A stretch of DNA of 47,431 nt from Flavobacteriaceae bacterium (GTDB lineage Bacteria; Bacteroidota; Bacteroidia; Flavobacteriales; Flavobacteriaceae). A program made the translations under genes and the position numbers. The stretch's first letter is position 1, and each line of letters opens with the position of its first letter. This document shows positions 7,901-17,310 of this stretch, piece by piece. The notes under the pieces are model-generated. The model was not told the origin of the DNA, did no database searches, and saw only the letters and a list, made by a program, of their open reading frames with translations. The stretch covers positions 1-47,431 of the forward strand of contig JAAZVY010000007.1 of NCBI GenBank assembly GCA_018623195.1, given 5' to 3'.

Positions 7901-9145
7901 ACCGGAGATGAGCCTTCGTTGATGCTGAATACACCTTATAGAGACGGAGCGCTATACTATGGAAAGGGTCTTGTAACGGGTACTGCAAGTTTTAAAGGTC
8001 CATTTAAATCTCCCGTAATTAGTGTGAAGGCGAAGACGTTCGCAGGAACAGAAATTCAGATTCCGTTAGAAACAGAAACGACCGATTTTACCGATGATTA
8101 CATACGTTTTGTAAGCGATGTCAGTGAGGAAAAAGAAGAAGAACTAATTCGTCAAAATTCATCCTCTAAGATTACCTTAGATTTTGACCTTGAAATTACC
8201 CCTGAAGCTGAGGTAACTGTTTTGGTGGATCAGATATCTGGTACCGAGTTAAAGGGTAGTGGAACAGGACTCCTTCTCATGCGTTTAATCGATGGTGAGT
8301 TTTCGATGTTTGGAGATTACGCCGTTAGTTCAGGTAATTTCAATTATCGATTTGGAGGATTAATTGATAAAGATTTTGATTTACAGCCAGGAGGTACTAT
8401 TACTTGGCAAGGCGATCCTTACAATGCTCAATTGAATCTGACAGCTCTTTATCGTCTGAGTGCTAATCCGGCTCCTTTGTTGAATTCAAGTAGTTATCCT
8501 AGGCCAGTAAATACTGATGTTTCTATCCGTTTAGGGGGGGCGATTTTACAACCCCAAATCGATTTCGGTATCAATTTCCCCAATCTGAGTTCAGTAATAC
8601 GAAGTGAAATTGAGTATCGATTGAGAGACCAGTCTACGCTCGAAAGAAATGTTTTCTTTTTATTAGCTCAAGGTAGTTTTGTGAATGATCAAATGGGAAT
8701 TTCGCAAGGAGTTCTTACTGGTAACTTGATGCAATCGGCTTCAGGATTGTTAGATCGTGTACTTGGCGAATCAGAATCGTTTGATCTAGGCCTTTCCTAT
8801 GAACAAGGCTTTACGAGCCCTCAATCGAATGTAGATATAGAAGATCGAATAGGTGTAACAGTAAGTACTAAGCTCGGTAAACGTGTTTTATTTAATGGGA
8901 AATTAGGGGTTCCTGTTGGAGGTGTAACAGAAACGGTTGTTGCCGGGGACGTAGAATTACAGGTAATTTTGAATGAAGAAGGTACCTTGAGTGCCAAGAT
9001 ATTTAACAGAGAAAATACGTTAAGCCAAGTGTTTGTGGGTGCTCAGGGCTACACCCAAGGCTTAGGTCTTAGTTATCAAGTCGATTTTGAAAACTTCAAA
9101 GATTTAATTCGAAGAGTATTAAAATCGGCGAATCAAGCGGATTAA
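4913..9145 (+). CDS. tamB: TamB-like translocation/assembly module protein (DUF490)
   Basis: A 1410-residue protein with one N-terminal membrane anchor (about residues 17-40), a very long beta-rich body of AsmA/TamB-type repeats, and the conserved C-terminal TamB domain (about 960-1400). TamB proteins span the periplasm as a hydrophobic-groove bridge thought to move phospholipid to the outer membrane or help insert outer-membrane proteins. ATG 4913 touches the tsaD start. There is no earlier in-frame ATG and the anchor requires a start about here. No promoter box was seen upstream inside tsaD. Confidence 0.93.
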   Translation: MLNKDNGLTPNRKRLSLGVKIILAVGLFLFALTIIGSLTPVQTYVAKRLVKQLTQEFGLEANVGGVRVNPLELNSQLTDLYFEDNRGDTLLYISSIRASLLSLSDWSSSKGGNYRVGASVLYYRIPKGDSVATLNRFLEALPSNANQQKDWSSKRIEARNLSVRYIDENRSDIPVKVDVNQLVIEDLKRLNGLFSGKVSTSIKEVPTLGSSTLSARIRQVGGRWEALDLNLRTSTDELNLPWVGVQTNPFNISAEMAPSFISPELMKAIIPTVQIESSMYVQGEVQATSDYISLNRAYVELGDSNAEVSLDLSTNKGIAIRELSLTNAKLKVKTLARQLAPKRTSFLDNPDLEESQFHGLIRWSSIKDTMEIDVVGLWNQSEVNLQYTKNTREERVVADLDNYPLYLIRPGAQETLSGQAVLQKLNTGNFWAVEGLIEEVSSDSYQLHDIALKGSLKSSLFTGQLSSRSPQTSFVWDGHLDWSSGFRSKSVLTLNGFDTSVFKSSYLEVLLNGRIESELWGTKFSDIQGSISSSGISAKTPNGQSVALGSFQFGASLINNDTHQIQFQSTDLINGSIRGNYHLIDWSTLKEYKLPEDLVLRADIVTGDSWSELFKQSLSIPEISGFLDYRPDYYKTSLSLSSVRYQTTLMEAFKIEGNTGGTLNIKADRFSNPLLNIKDVRLVLTESEGVFSFTSLNRFSDRLDLRARVERPSKGVYAFDFSNTDFTLKGADWQLIENPQVVIDLNNQTLRSSEIVLNRRAGGNLQFTLDYRDEDNYDFDFTAEFVPLASITPDVRNLELSGLTTGTFRLSNKKGKLSPLFNMGVEEFSINGAGLGFLNGTILGNEGGDEFDLKFDLRKGSQAFFEIEGVLESKEDQLLTNLKGEFDSMPLAPLSAIGSSVFDSLKGTFTGPITLMGNLKEAQLSARLNIADGGIRFPYLGMDYSFNPEATIDITEQAIQFNDIILSDSQGLTKTRLMGSIDHSYFKDYRLNLAIDTGDEPSLMLNTPYRDGALYYGKGLVTGTASFKGPFKSPVISVKAKTFAGTEIQIPLETETTDFTDDYIRFVSDVSEEKEEELIRQNSSSKITLDFDLEITPEAEVTVLVDQISGTELKGSGTGLLLMRLIDGEFSMFGDYAVSSGNFNYRFGGLIDKDFDLQPGGTITWQGDPYNAQLNLTALYRLSANPAPLLNSSSYPRPVNTDVSIRLGGAILQPQIDFGINFPNLSSVIRSEIEYRLRDQSTLERNVFFLLAQGSFVNDQMGISQGVLTGNLMQSASGLLDRVLGESESFDLGLSYEQGFTSPQSNVDIEDRIGVTVSTKLGKRVLFNGKLGVPVGGVTETVVAGDVELQVILNEEGTLSAKIFNRENTLSQVFVGAQGYTQGLGLSYQVDFENFKDLIRRVLKSANQAD
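4921..4928 (-). promoter_or_regulatory. Putative -7 box of the tsaD operon, inside tamB
   Basis: The minus strand reads TATCTTTG, an exact TAnnTTTG match ending 8 bases before the tsaD ATG. It lies within codons 3-6 of tamB. No clear -33 TTG at 19-21 bases. A start of transcription about 5-7 bases downstream would leave a leader of 0-3 nt. Confidence 0.5.
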
Positions 9146-9159
9146 TTAGCAGATTTAAT

Positions 9160-9167
9160 TAGATTTG
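9160..9167 (+). promoter_or_regulatory. Putative -7 box of pfkA
   Basis: TAGATTTG matches TAnnTTTG 13 bases before the pfkA ATG, in the short gap after tamB. No TTG is seen at the -33 distance. It predicts a leader of about 7 nt. Confidence 0.5.
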
Positions 9168-9180
9168 GCGCGACAAAACT

Positions 9181-10167
9181 ATGAATCAATCAATCAAAAG
9201 AATTGGAGTACTTACCTCAGGAGGGGATTCTCCAGGGATGAATGCGGCTATCCGTTCGGTAGTTCGTACTGCAGCATTTCACGGCCTCGAATGTACCGCC
9301 GTATATCGAGGATACCAAGGTTTAATTGACGGAGATTTTGAAGAGTTTAATGCTCGCTCTGTGAATAATATAATACACAAAGGGGGTACGATATTGAAGT
9401 CGGCACGTTGTGAAGACTTTAGAACTCCAGAGGGCCGAAAAAAAGCTTATGATAACATTCAAAAAGCAGGTATGGATGCTCTTGTTGTTATCGGCGGTAA
9501 CGGTTCTCTAACAGGAGCTCAAAAATTAAACCAAGAGTTTGGCTTTCCCGTAATGGGAATTCCGGGAACTATCGACAACGATATTTTAGGAACCGATTAC
9601 ACGATTGGTTTCGACACAGCGATCAATACCGTTGTAGAAGCTATTGATAAAATTCGTGACACAGCGAGTTCTCATAATCGCCTCTTTTTTGTTGAGGTAA
9701 TGGGTCGCGATGTAGGTTTAGTAGCTTTAAATAGTGGTGTTGGAGCGGGTGCAGAAGAAATCTTGATTCCTGAACAAAATCTAGGGCTTGATCGAATGCT
9801 TGAATCTTTAAAGCACAGTAAGGAGTCAGGAAAATCGTCAAGTATTGTAGTTGTTGCTGAAGGAGATAAGACTGGAAATAACGTTTTTGAACTAAAGGAA
9901 TACGTTGAAAAACACCTACCGATTTACGATGTTCGAGTTTCAGTTTTAGGGCATATGCAAAGAGGTGGTTCACCTACTTGTTTTGATCGTGTCTTAGCTT
10001 CTAGAATGGGGGTAAAGGCGGTAGAGTCGTTAATGGAAGGAAAAACCAATTATATGATTGGTGTTGAAAATAATAAAATGGTATTAACTCCTATTGATCA
10101 CGCCATCAGCGGATTAACCCCGATTGATGAAGAATTAGTGCGAGTATCTGATATCATGAGTTTTTAA
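9181..10167 (+). CDS. pfkA: 6-phosphofructokinase (ATP-type by sequence)
   Basis: A 328-residue enzyme for fructose 6-phosphate to fructose 1,6-bisphosphate, the committed step of glycolysis. It has GGDSPGMN (14-21), the catalytic PGTIDND (128-134) and MGRDVG. Gly108, the position that separates ATP from PPi enzymes, is glycine, so ATP is expected. The residue before it is Asn107 (codon AAC 9499-9501), where the well-studied E. coli enzyme has Asp103, which binds Mg-ATP. Thirty bases separate it from gap, so pfkA, gap and the kinase gene probably form one operon. Confidence 0.95.
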   Translation: MNQSIKRIGVLTSGGDSPGMNAAIRSVVRTAAFHGLECTAVYRGYQGLIDGDFEEFNARSVNNIIHKGGTILKSARCEDFRTPEGRKKAYDNIQKAGMDALVVIGGNGSLTGAQKLNQEFGFPVMGIPGTIDNDILGTDYTIGFDTAINTVVEAIDKIRDTASSHNRLFFVEVMGRDVGLVALNSGVGAGAEEILIPEQNLGLDRMLESLKHSKESGKSSSIVVVAEGDKTGNNVFELKEYVEKHLPIYDVRVSVLGHMQRGGSPTCFDRVLASRMGVKAVESLMEGKTNYMIGVENNKMVLTPIDHAISGLTPIDEELVRVSDIMSF

Positions 10168-11199
<1,032 letters not shown>

Positions 11200-11211
11200 G
11201 GATAGGTATTT

Positions 11212-12063
11212 ATGATCTTAATCGTAGATAGCGGTGCAACCAAATCTGATTGGATTGCACTCAATGAAAAAGGAGAAGAACTTTTCAAAACTCAAACTTT
11301 AGGTTTATCGCCTGAAGTTTTGACCAGAGAAGTAATCGAGGATCGATTAGCGAATAATTTTGAGATTTCTCAGAACCGCGAAAAGGTTTCTCAACTTCAT
11401 TTTTATGGTGCAGGTTGTGGGACAGAACGTATGAAGAAGTTTCTAAGTGAAATTTTCGCCGTTTTCTTTCCTAAAGCAAAGATTGACGTTAAGGAAGATA
11501 CCTATGCCGCGATTTACGCCACCACAGATATTGGTAAACAAGGTATTGTTTGTATTCTTGGTACTGGTTCAAATTGTTCTTATTACGACGGTCATCAGCC
11601 TTTTCAAAAGGTAACCTCACTCGGTTATATCCTTATGGACGATGCCAGCGGGAATTACTTTGGACGTAAACTCTTGAGAGATCTTTATTTTCACAAAATC
11701 CCTCAGGATTTAGCGATTAAATTTACCAAAGAGTATCCGCTAGAGGCTGATATCATCAAAGATCACCTATATAAGCAGCCGAATCCAAATACTTATCTAG
11801 CCACTTTTGCACGTTTTCTTATTGAAAATAAAGACCATAGATATTGTAGAGGAGTTATTAATAAAGGTTTACAGCAATTTGTAAATAACTATATTATGCA
11901 GTTTGAACTAGCTACTAAGGTGCCCTGTCACTTTGTAGGTAGTATTGCTTATTATCTTAAGGATGAGCTAGAGGCAGTACTAAACAATAATGATTTAGTT
12001 ATGGGTAAAGTACTTCGTAAGCCTATTGATGGATTGGTGGAATTTCACAGAAAGACAATGTAG
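11212..12063 (+). CDS. BadF/BadG/BcrA/BcrD-type ATPase, N-acetylglucosamine kinase-like
   Basis: A 283-residue ASKHA-fold protein. The phosphate-1 motif is VDSGATKSDW (5-14) and the phosphate-2/adenosine region holds LGTGSN (about 117-122), with DDASGNYFG (about 143-151) as in bacterial NagK homologues. By family it would phosphorylate an amino sugar with ATP, but the substrate cannot be read from sequence. It follows gap by 12 bases and may be its co-transcribed partner. Its TAG stop lies one base from the stop of the convergent ridA gene with no terminator between. Confidence 0.85.
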   Translation: MILIVDSGATKSDWIALNEKGEELFKTQTLGLSPEVLTREVIEDRLANNFEISQNREKVSQLHFYGAGCGTERMKKFLSEIFAVFFPKAKIDVKEDTYAAIYATTDIGKQGIVCILGTGSNCSYYDGHQPFQKVTSLGYILMDDASGNYFGRKLLRDLYFHKIPQDLAIKFTKEYPLEADIIKDHLYKQPNPNTYLATFARFLIENKDHRYCRGVINKGLQQFVNNYIMQFELATKVPCHFVGSIAYYLKDELEAVLNNNDLVMGKVLRKPIDGLVEFHRKTM

Positions 12064-12064
12064 C

Positions 12065-12445
12065 CTATTTCTGGGCGATCAGTGAAATTTCAACATTCAC
12101 ATTTTTCGGAAGACCTAAAACCGCGACAGTTTCTCTAGCTGGAGCGGTTTTTTCGTTAAATAAGGTAGCGTAGATTCGATTCACTGTTTCAAAGTGAGTC
12201 ATATCGCTTAAAAATATACTACACTTTACCACTTGCTCAGGAAGATAATTTGCCTCCTTAAGAATGGCCTTGATATTGCTAATAACCCTTTCTGTCTCAC
12301 AAATGATGTCTTTCGTATCTAGTTCGCCCGTTACAGGATTAATTGCGATTTGACCGGATACATATAAGGTATTATTTGACTCTATCGCTTGTGAATAGGG
12401 GCCGATAGGAGCAGGTGCATCTGGAGTATAGATAATTCTTTTCAT
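12065..12445 (-). CDS. ridA: RidA (YjgF/YER057c) family imine/enamine deaminase
   Basis: A 126-residue protein close to the standard RidA length. It has the opening APAPIGPYSQ (10-19), the SGQI segment (31-34), Arg in PARETV (about residue 105) and the C-terminal VEISLIA with the conserved Glu. RidA hydrolyses reactive 2-aminoacrylate and related imines made by PLP enzymes. It starts on the last base of the lptD stop, so the two are one transcript. Confidence 0.93.
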   Translation of the reverse strand: MKRIIYTPDAPAPIGPYSQAIESNNTLYVSGQIAINPVTGELDTKDIICETERVISNIKAILKEANYLPEQVVKCSIFLSDMTHFETVNRIYATLFNEKTAPARETVAVLGLPKNVNVEISLIAQK

Positions 12446-15204
12446 CAGCGTCTTCTTACGTTTCGTTGACTACGGCTTTCCCATTTAAGATCAGAGAGCA
12501 TGCTGCTTTTGATTCCAATAAAAAAGTCCCAACGAGTATTTGTACCAAAAGGTACCCAATTAAATCGAAGATCAAAGCTTTTCAAGTCTCTACGAAAGCC
12601 TAATTGTGTTAGGTTAAAACCTTTATTGGTGAAGTCATAACCCGACGAGAATCTGATTTTCCATTCAGGAGTAAGGTCTAAATTCCCCGAAAACATCAGT
12701 GAGGCATTGGTAAAGTTGTTCTCTCGTGCAGCATTGGTGTATCCGCTGGTGAACTGCAGATTCATGTTCCAAGGGATCGCATTTCTATAAAGTTTACCAA
12801 TCTCTTCATTTTCCTCTTCATCCTCCGTATCGAGGTCATCATTGAGCCCAAATCCAAAGAGATCATTAGCCGCTCCTCCTGATGCTGTTCTATAATCAGA
12901 GTCATAACCTCTTCGGGCATCCTCCTCATCCTCTTCTTTATCTTCTCTTTGGTTTTTGGGTTTAAAGGTGTCGTTGTTTAAACGGTAGCTCACATTAATA
13001 TTGGCTCGAGTTAAACGAAATAAACCACCTCCATTTTGAATGTTTAATGTATTGATTCGTCTTCCATCTTCATTGACGGCATAAGGATCAAGGGCTCCAT
13101 TTAGGTTGATATTCATCTTTTGGTCGAGAATCGCAGTTGCAGCGTTAAAGCTTACCGGAGCGAGTCTAAGCGAGTCGGCTTCCATGTTATAAGAACTGGC
13201 AAAATTGAGGTTACTGAAAATCGGAATCTTCCTAGATTCTGTTTCTGTACTATCCTTTGATTTGACCTTTGCCTCAATCGTATTTTGGAGACTAAAAGTA
13301 AGTGCGTTACTTCTGCTGAGTGAAGGCGCTCCATTATAAGTTCCTTCGAATCTTGAATAGGTCTCTAATTCGCCGTCGTAATTGGTGTAGGTGTCGTAAT
13401 ACTGCTCAAACGAGGGTCGGTATCCCCAACCCACAGAAGGTCGCATTACGTGTCGGATAGCTTCTAATTTATTCCCTTCTTTAAAGGTATAGGTACCGTA
13501 AACCGTTGTTCCAATATTGGCTGAAATACCATACCTGTTAAATCGGTCAAACCCTTTCACGGTGTCTAATACGATTTCTCTGTTTTGCTCGATAGTTGGA
13601 TCCTGGCCTCTAGTGTAGGTTTCAAAGGTCCATAAATCTTCATAGTTAGCTCCCATAGAAACGCTAAAGAACTTAGCCACTTTAAAGTTGGTGCTAATCG
13701 GAATAGTATGCCTTGCACCCATTTTTACATCATCGAACATCCGAGCCGTTAAGAAAAGCGAATCGGTCGTCTTTACTCTGTTTTCGAATCGAGAGCTATA
13801 CTGAAAGTTAATATTTTGAAGTATCCCCTTTTTCATTCCATTTCTAGGTGCAAATGGGAATATTCGCTCCATATTGACCTGAGCGGTAGGCAGGGTTAAG
13901 TTGATTTCTTCAGTATTTGTGTTTTGATTATGCGTCGCACTGAGATTGACATTCACCGATGGGTAAGCAGGAAAGGTCTTTGTATAAGATATCGAAGACG
14001 AAAGGTTATTATTTTGCGTAAGTGCAAGGTTTTGTTGGTTCGCTGAACTTCTGAAATAGGAGCTCGACCCAATATTCACTGAAGCTGAAAATCTAGAATT
14101 TGGATTGGCCTTTGCATCTTGACTATGAGAGATTTGGAGATTGAAAATGCTACTTCGGCTGTAATCTTCGAAACCTTTTTGGCTCGTGATCAGATTTTCA
14201 TACCTCAAATTAATATTTCCTCTAAATCGGTAACGTTTGGTGTAAACGCTTTGCATTTTAAATCCATAGCTACCATTGGTGTAATAATCCCCAGTTAGAC
14301 TGAGATCAACATACTCGCTTAGTGGAAGGTAGTAACCACCATTTTGAATCGCGTAGCCTCGCTGAGGGTCGTTGGTGATTGTAGGGAAGATCAAACCTCC
14401 TGAGCGTCCTTGTGTCAAAGGAAGCACTGCGAAGGGTAATGCGATCGGGGTAGGTACATCGACCAGATACATGTTTGCGAATCCGGCGATGATTCGTTTT
14501 CCAGGAATGAATTTTGCCTTATTGATTTTGATGTAGTAATCGGGGTCAATCGTGTCCTTAGCGGTCGTTAGTTTTCCTTTTTGAAAATAAAAAACAGAGT
14601 CGTTTTCTTTTTTAGTCATCTCAGTGTAAACCTTCATGTTCTCACTTGAAGGCCCCATACTCCCATATCCTGCTCCTTGTTCGGTTCGAGAATTAAATAT
14701 GATTGCTTTTTCTGTGTTGAAATTGTATCGAATAGAGTCAGGAACCACAACGCTAGGACCTTGTTTGAAGTTAGGCGTTTGATCAAGATTACCTTCACTA
14801 TTTTTGATTCTCCCAGCTTGAACCTCGTTGGTTACGTAGTCGATAGAAATAATCCCAGAGGCCAATTGGGTATCTGCATAAGTGATTTTTGCCTGGTTTG
14901 ATAAGATGATAGCCGAAAGTTTCTGATCTATAGCTACCGAATCGGTGGCGCTATAAACGATTGGTGCATCTAAAGTTGAAGCTACTTTGAAGGGTTGCTC
15001 GGTAGGTAGGGCTTGTTTTAGAGAATCCTTTAGGGCTTTATTGGCGGTAACTACCTGAGGTAATAAGGGAGCTACAATGGTGTCTGACTTCGCGATAGGT
15101 CGAATGAGTAAGTTTTTTATAGCGATTTGCTTCTGTGCATGAACTACCGAAAATGTAGTTATCCATAGAAGAAGAATGATCCAATAATGCCTTTGTGTCG
15201 ACAA
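12445..15204 (-). CDS. lptD: LPS-assembly protein LptD (Bacteroidota type)
   Basis: A 919-residue outer-membrane protein. It has a signal peptide (1-23, ending VHAQ), an OstA-like periplasmic beta-jellyroll N-terminus (about 80-250) and a large C-terminal barrel region rich in alternating aromatic strands. LptD inserts lipopolysaccharide into the outer leaflet. An unusual Asp/Glu-rich low-complexity stretch at about residues 750-805 (DNA 12790-12955) interrupts the barrel region and is likely a surface or periplasmic loop. The last residues are basic (RRR). ridA follows with a 1-base overlap. Confidence 0.9.
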   Translation of the reverse strand: MSTQRHYWIILLLWITTFSVVHAQKQIAIKNLLIRPIAKSDTIVAPLLPQVVTANKALKDSLKQALPTEQPFKVASTLDAPIVYSATDSVAIDQKLSAIILSNQAKITYADTQLASGIISIDYVTNEVQAGRIKNSEGNLDQTPNFKQGPSVVVPDSIRYNFNTEKAIIFNSRTEQGAGYGSMGPSSENMKVYTEMTKKENDSVFYFQKGKLTTAKDTIDPDYYIKINKAKFIPGKRIIAGFANMYLVDVPTPIALPFAVLPLTQGRSGGLIFPTITNDPQRGYAIQNGGYYLPLSEYVDLSLTGDYYTNGSYGFKMQSVYTKRYRFRGNINLRYENLITSQKGFEDYSRSSIFNLQISHSQDAKANPNSRFSASVNIGSSSYFRSSANQQNLALTQNNNLSSSISYTKTFPAYPSVNVNLSATHNQNTNTEEINLTLPTAQVNMERIFPFAPRNGMKKGILQNINFQYSSRFENRVKTTDSLFLTARMFDDVKMGARHTIPISTNFKVAKFFSVSMGANYEDLWTFETYTRGQDPTIEQNREIVLDTVKGFDRFNRYGISANIGTTVYGTYTFKEGNKLEAIRHVMRPSVGWGYRPSFEQYYDTYTNYDGELETYSRFEGTYNGAPSLSRSNALTFSLQNTIEAKVKSKDSTETESRKIPIFSNLNFASSYNMEADSLRLAPVSFNAATAILDQKMNINLNGALDPYAVNEDGRRINTLNIQNGGGLFRLTRANINVSYRLNNDTFKPKNQREDKEEDEEDARRGYDSDYRTASGGAANDLFGFGLNDDLDTEDEEENEEIGKLYRNAIPWNMNLQFTSGYTNAARENNFTNASLMFSGNLDLTPEWKIRFSSGYDFTNKGFNLTQLGFRRDLKSFDLRFNWVPFGTNTRWDFFIGIKSSMLSDLKWESRSQRNVRRR

Positions 15205-15253
15205 GAGTAATTCTAAATTTAAATCAGGTGAAAAAGGGTCTGATTAATGGGTT

Positions 15254-15261
15254 CAAACTTA
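15254..15261 (-). promoter_or_regulatory. Putative -7 box of lptD-ridA
   Basis: The minus strand reads TAAGTTTG, an exact TAnnTTTG match 49 bases before the lptD ATG in the 101-base divergent gap. No convincing -33 TTG. Confidence 0.45.
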
Positions 15262-15269
15262 CGGATTAA

Positions 15270-15301
15270 TTGCCGAAACTATCCGGGAATGCTTAATTTT
15301 A
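15270..15301 (+). promoter_or_regulatory. Putative promoter of the amidase gene
   Basis: TTG (15270-15272), a 21-base spacer, then TAATTTTA (15294-15301), one mismatch from TAnnTTTG. Transcription would begin near 15307, beyond the first in-frame ATG (15306), which favours ATG 15321 as the true start. Confidence 0.4.
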
Positions 15302-15320
15302 GGGTATGTTTCACATCTCT

Positions 15321-16325
15321 ATGATTCGGTTGTTTCTGCGAGGATTAGTTATCGCTTCATTACTCTGTTTGGGAATTCCTTCAATCTACGCTCAATCAGA
15401 ACAATTTAAAGTAGTTCTAGATCCTGGCCACGGTGGTAAAGACCCAGGAAATGTGCATAACGGATATTATGAAAAGAATATCACCCTTGCTATTTCAAAA
15501 AAGGTGGCGGCCATTTTAAACAAAGAGGCAGATATTGACGTCTCTTTAACTAGAGATCGTGACGTTGCTGTAGATCTATATGCTAGAGGTCCAATTGCTA
15601 ATAAAAAAGGTGCGGATGTTTTTGTTTCTATTCATTGCGATGCTCATGATTCAAATGCTCACGGTGCAGGGACCTTTGTTTTGGGACTTCATCGTGCCGA
15701 TAAAAATTTAGAAGTCGCTAAACGTGAAAACGCAGTCATTTATCGAGAAGAAGGCTATACCGAGAACTACGCAAAGTTTAACAGTGATGCCATCGGGGTA
15801 TCAGTGATTCAGGAAGAAAATCTTAACCAAAGTATTCAGTTGGCCTATAAAGTTCAAAACGGCTTAGTGAAGCGTGCAGGTAGAAGAGATAGGCAGGTAA
15901 AACAAGCGGGCTTCGTCGTACTTTATGGAACCGTCATGCCATCGATTCTTATCGAGGTAGGTTTTTTAAGTAATGCTAACGAAGGAGCCTTTTTAAACTC
16001 AAATACTGGGCAGCAAAAGGTGGCTGAAGCAATAGCGGCTGCTCTCATAGAATATAAAAATGAATTCTTTATGAATTCGATAGCATTCGATCAGCCCACT
16101 TCTGATTCAACCACTTACTACCGGATACAACTGGCCGCTTCAGATCGAAGGCTTTCAGAAAATGATCCTTTTTTTAGAGGGTTAAAACCCATCTATCGTG
16201 ATGAAGTTTCAGCGGTAATGCGCTATTTTTACGGAAGAACCAGTTCTTTTCAAACTGCCCAAGAATTATTAAAACAGGCTCATAATAAAGGGTTTAAAGA
16301 CGCTTTTATTGCCGAAATGAATTAA
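15321..16325 (+). CDS. Exported N-acetylmuramoyl-L-alanine amidase with C-terminal SPOR-like domain
   Basis: A 334-residue protein counted from ATG 15321; a start at 15306 would add 5 residues. A signal peptide of about 25 residues ends SIYAQ. The amidase_3 domain has all zinc and catalytic residues: His in DPGHGGKDPG, Glu in YYEKNIT, His in SIHCDAH and Glu in ILIEVGF. It cleaves the amide between MurNAc and the stem peptide during cell separation. The last 80 residues (YYRIQLAAS to GFKDAFI) look like a SPOR-type domain that binds denuded glycan at the septum. The MCE gene follows 7 bases on. Confidence 0.93.
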   Translation: MIRLFLRGLVIASLLCLGIPSIYAQSEQFKVVLDPGHGGKDPGNVHNGYYEKNITLAISKKVAAILNKEADIDVSLTRDRDVAVDLYARGPIANKKGADVFVSIHCDAHDSNAHGAGTFVLGLHRADKNLEVAKRENAVIYREEGYTENYAKFNSDAIGVSVIQEENLNQSIQLAYKVQNGLVKRAGRRDRQVKQAGFVVLYGTVMPSILIEVGFLSNANEGAFLNSNTGQQKVAEAIAAALIEYKNEFFMNSIAFDQPTSDSTTYYRIQLAASDRRLSENDPFFRGLKPIYRDEVSAVMRYFYGRTSSFQTAQELLKQAHNKGFKDAFIAEMN

Positions 16326-16332
16326 CGAATCA

Positions 16333-17310
16333 ATGAATCTACTTCGATTAACAAAAGAAATAAAGGCTGGATTAATTGTTGTGCTTGGAATAACAGCGGT
16401 AATCTTGGGATTTAGTTATCTCAAGTCGAATAGTCTATTGGGAAAATCGACCACGCTATACGCGGTATACGATCATGTAGGTGGATTACAGTCGGGTACG
16501 GCAGTTTCCTTAAACGGGTTTAGCGTAGGTACCATTGACGATATTACTTTTTTAGATGAAACCGGTAAGCTGATGGTTTCTTTTACCTTAACTACCGATT
16601 TGCCAATACCTGCAGATTCGAAAGCTGAACTTTATGATACTTCTGTTTTAGGAGGAAAAGGTCTTCAAATTGTTTTAGGAACCCCGGGATCAGCGATCGC
16701 ACAAAATGGCGATACACTAAACTCGACGGTAAAGGTGGGAATGACCGATCGAATTACTGAGCTTATGGAGCCTCTTGAAGCTAAAGTGAATAGTGCGATA
16801 GTGGAGACGGATTTACTGATGAAAAATCTCAATCAATTGTTAGATACTGATTCACAGGCTCTTCTTAGAGAAACCCTTAAGAATTTCAGCGAAACCAGTG
16901 CCTCATTAAAGGTGATTTCTCAGAATGTTAGTGAGAACTTAGTTGCTAATGAACAGGCGCTAGGAACTATTCTTGAAAATACGGCGGAGTTAACCGCGAA
17001 TTTATCTACTGTTTCTCAAACATTAAATGAAGCAGATCTAAAGGGATTGATGACTGATTTAGATGCTTCTATATCTTCAACAAAAGAAATCCTAGAAGGA
17101 ATCAAAAGTGGGGATGGCTCTGTTGGGCAAATTTTCACCAATCAAGAATTATACGTTTCCTTGACTTCCAACTTGAACCAACTAGAATGGCTTCTACAAG
17201 ACTTGCGACTCAATCCTAAGCGATATCTGTCGGTTTCTGTATTTGGTAAGAAACAAAAGGATTATGTTGCTCCAGAATCAGACCCCGCTAAGACCTCGAA
17301 GAATCAATGA
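16333..17310 (+). CDS. MlaD-family (MCE domain) lipid-transport protein
   Basis: A 325-residue protein with one N-terminal membrane helix (about 13-31), an MCE domain (about 38-118, with YDHVGGLQSGTAV) and a long Ser/Thr/Asn-rich helical tail. MCE proteins form hexameric periplasmic rings that carry phospholipid between membranes, usually with an ABC transporter. No MlaE or MlaF is nearby, as is common in this phylum. The stop overlaps the next start by 4 bases (ATGA), so it is tied to the Fe-S genes. Confidence 0.9.
   Translation: MNLLRLTKEIKAGLIVVLGITAVILGFSYLKSNSLLGKSTTLYAVYDHVGGLQSGTAVSLNGFSVGTIDDITFLDETGKLMVSFTLTTDLPIPADSKAELYDTSVLGGKGLQIVLGTPGSAIAQNGDTLNSTVKVGMTDRITELMEPLEAKVNSAIVETDLLMKNLNQLLDTDSQALLRETLKNFSETSASLKVISQNVSENLVANEQALGTILENTAELTANLSTVSQTLNEADLKGLMTDLDASISSTKEILEGIKSGDGSVGQIFTNQELYVSLTSNLNQLEWLLQDLRLNPKRYLSVSVFGKKQKDYVAPESDPAKTSKNQ

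Noticed and set aside
12041-12089. AATTTCAC / GTGAAATT inverted repeat across the nagK-like/ridA junction as a bidirectional terminator
   Set aside because: The 33-base loop and lack of T-runs make it a weak candidate; it may be chance in AT-rich coding DNA.
15306-15320. Upstream ATG as the amidase start
   Set aside because: The best promoter would start transcription at about this point, and the signal peptide is complete from ATG 15321. Kept as an alternative only.
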